DNA from: Flavobacteriaceae bacterium
GTDB lineage: Bacteria > Bacteroidota > Bacteroidia > Flavobacteriales > Flavobacteriaceae
DNA length: 6,518 bases
NCBI GenBank assembly: GCA_018662905.1
Contig: JABJFE010000118.1
Location: 1 to 6,518 of the forward strand
Direction of reading: 5' to 3'
In this document: piece after piece, positions 5,694 through 6,518 of the stretch
Layout: each line of letters opens with the position of its first letter
Position numbering within the stretch: the stretch's first letter is position 1
Notes under the pieces: generated by a model
Seen by the model: the letters and a program-made list of their open reading frames with translations, nothing else
What the model was told of the DNA's origin: nothing
The model's database searches: none
Position numbers and translations under genes: made by a program

Positions 5694-6518
5694 ATGGCTA
5701 TTCTAGGACAAATTCGATCAAAATCTATTTTTTTAATTATAGTTATTGGTCTAGCACTTTTTGCATTTGTAATTTCTGGTGTTTTTGATGGAAAAGGGTA
5801 TCAAGCTCAACAACCTGTCGGGATTATTAATGGTCAAGATATTTTAATAGAAGATTTTAGAGGACAAGTTGATTTTTTGGAGAGAAACTATAACCAAAAA
5901 GGAATGGTTGCTGTTAATAATGTTTGGAATCAAAAACTAAGATCGGAAATTTTAAATCAGCAATTTGAAATTACTGGAATACAATCTGGAAAAGATCATT
6001 TACAAAATATTTTAAAAAACAATCCTACTTTTAATTCTGATCAACAATTTTTGAATGAAGCAGGAATTTTTGATATTGATAAATTTAAAGCTTTAATTAT
6101 AGAATTAAAAACTACTAATCCAGAAGCTTATGAAAACTGGAAAAATCAAGAGAAAATTTTTGAATCTCAATCAAATGAACAAATTTATTTTAATCTATTA
6201 AGGTCTGGTATTAACTATACCCAAACAGATGGTAAATTTGAATATAATCTACAAAATGATAATGTTGATATAGAATACATCCAAATCCCATATTCATCTG
6301 TTGAGGACACTTTAATTTCTTATAATAAATCAGACCTTAAAAAGTATATTGATAATAATAAAGATGAATTTAAAGTTAATGCTTCTAGAAATATTGAATA
6401 CGTCATTTTTGAAGAAAAACCATCCTTTGACGATGAAAATGCTATTAAAAATCGATTAAACAGTTTTTTAAAGGAATCTAAAGTTTATAATAGTGTATCA
6501 AAACTTGAAGAAGTTACG
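5694..6518 (+). CDS. PpiD-like membrane-anchored peptidylprolyl isomerase/foldase, 5' part
   Basis: The frame is open from ATG at 5694 to the window edge, giving the first 275 residues. Family members in flavobacteria are usually around 700 residues, so well over half is missing. It starts with the typical MAILGQIRSKS and a single membrane helix (about 12-29), predicting an inner-membrane anchor with a large periplasmic part. After it comes the SurA_N-type chaperone region: VGIINGQDILIEDFRGQVD (42-60) opens it in the characteristic way, and helical segments follow to about 190. A beta segment (VDIEYIQIPYSSV, 191-203) and a second parallel one (SRNIEYVIFEE, 231-241) come next. The parvulin PPIase domain would lie beyond the window, so catalytic residues cannot be checked. 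PpiD/SurA-type proteins help newly exported outer-membrane proteins fold, which suits the barrel gene upstream. PpiD-like is the best call; I left the symbol empty because the protein is incomplete. Confidence 0.85.
   Translation, partial: MAILGQIRSKSIFLIIVIGLALFAFVISGVFDGKGYQAQQPVGIINGQDILIEDFRGQVDFLERNYNQKGMVAVNNVWNQKLRSEILNQQFEITGIQSGKDHLQNILKNNPTFNSDQQFLNEAGIFDIDKFKALIIELKTTNPEAYENWKNQEKIFESQSNEQIYFNLLRSGINYTQTDGKFEYNLQNDNVDIEYIQIPYSSVEDTLISYNKSDLKKYIDNNKDEFKVNASRNIEYVIFEEKPSFDDENAIKNRLNSFLKESKVYNSVSKLEEVT

Overview
The window is strongly A+T-rich, has tightly packed genes and no recognisable Shine-Dalgarno sequences. It carries promoter elements of the Bacteroidetes type (TAnnTTTG at -7). 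The protein set matches a conserved Bacteroidetes/Flavobacteriia neighbourhood: type III pantothenate kinase, outer-membrane barrel, TPR protein, LptC, small membrane protein, CNNM/CorC-like protein and PpiD/SurA_N-type foldase. I infer a member of the Flavobacteriia, plausibly a marine flavobacterium with a compact genome. Genus cannot be read from this sequence.

Layout. Positions 1-112 hold a tRNA-Phe(GAA) gene on the minus strand, followed on that strand by a strong hairpin terminator (13-38). Its promoter (134-167) lies in the short gap shared with the plus-strand genes. All protein genes are on the plus strand: coaX (212-934, TTG start), an outer-membrane beta-barrel protein (934-2190), an exported TPR protein (2241-3629), an LptC lipoprotein (3629-4159), a 62-residue two-helix membrane protein (4168-4356), a CNNM/CBS/CorC_HlyC membrane protein (4362-5627), and the first 275 codons of a PpiD-like anchored foldase (5694-6518, cut by the window edge). 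No gene-free stretch reaches 300 bases.

How the genes fit together. coaX and the barrel gene overlap by one base, as do the TPR gene and lptC. The gaps before the small membrane protein and the CNNM gene are 8 and 5 bases. The six genes from coaX to the CNNM gene therefore look like one transcription unit, starting at a TAnnTTTG element at 187-194. The ppiD-like gene follows a 66-base gap with a weak AT-only hairpin and an imperfect promoter box, so it may be separately transcribed. Apart from coaX (first step of coenzyme A synthesis), the theme is the cell envelope: LPS transport (LptC), an outer-membrane barrel, a periplasmic TPR protein, and folding of exported proteins (PpiD-like).

I see no mobile element, CRISPR array, phage gene or defence system. 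Most of the window is ordinary core genome. The parts worth a second look are the uncharacterised barrel, TPR and small membrane proteins that travel with LptC, the LptC lipobox, and the coaX start.
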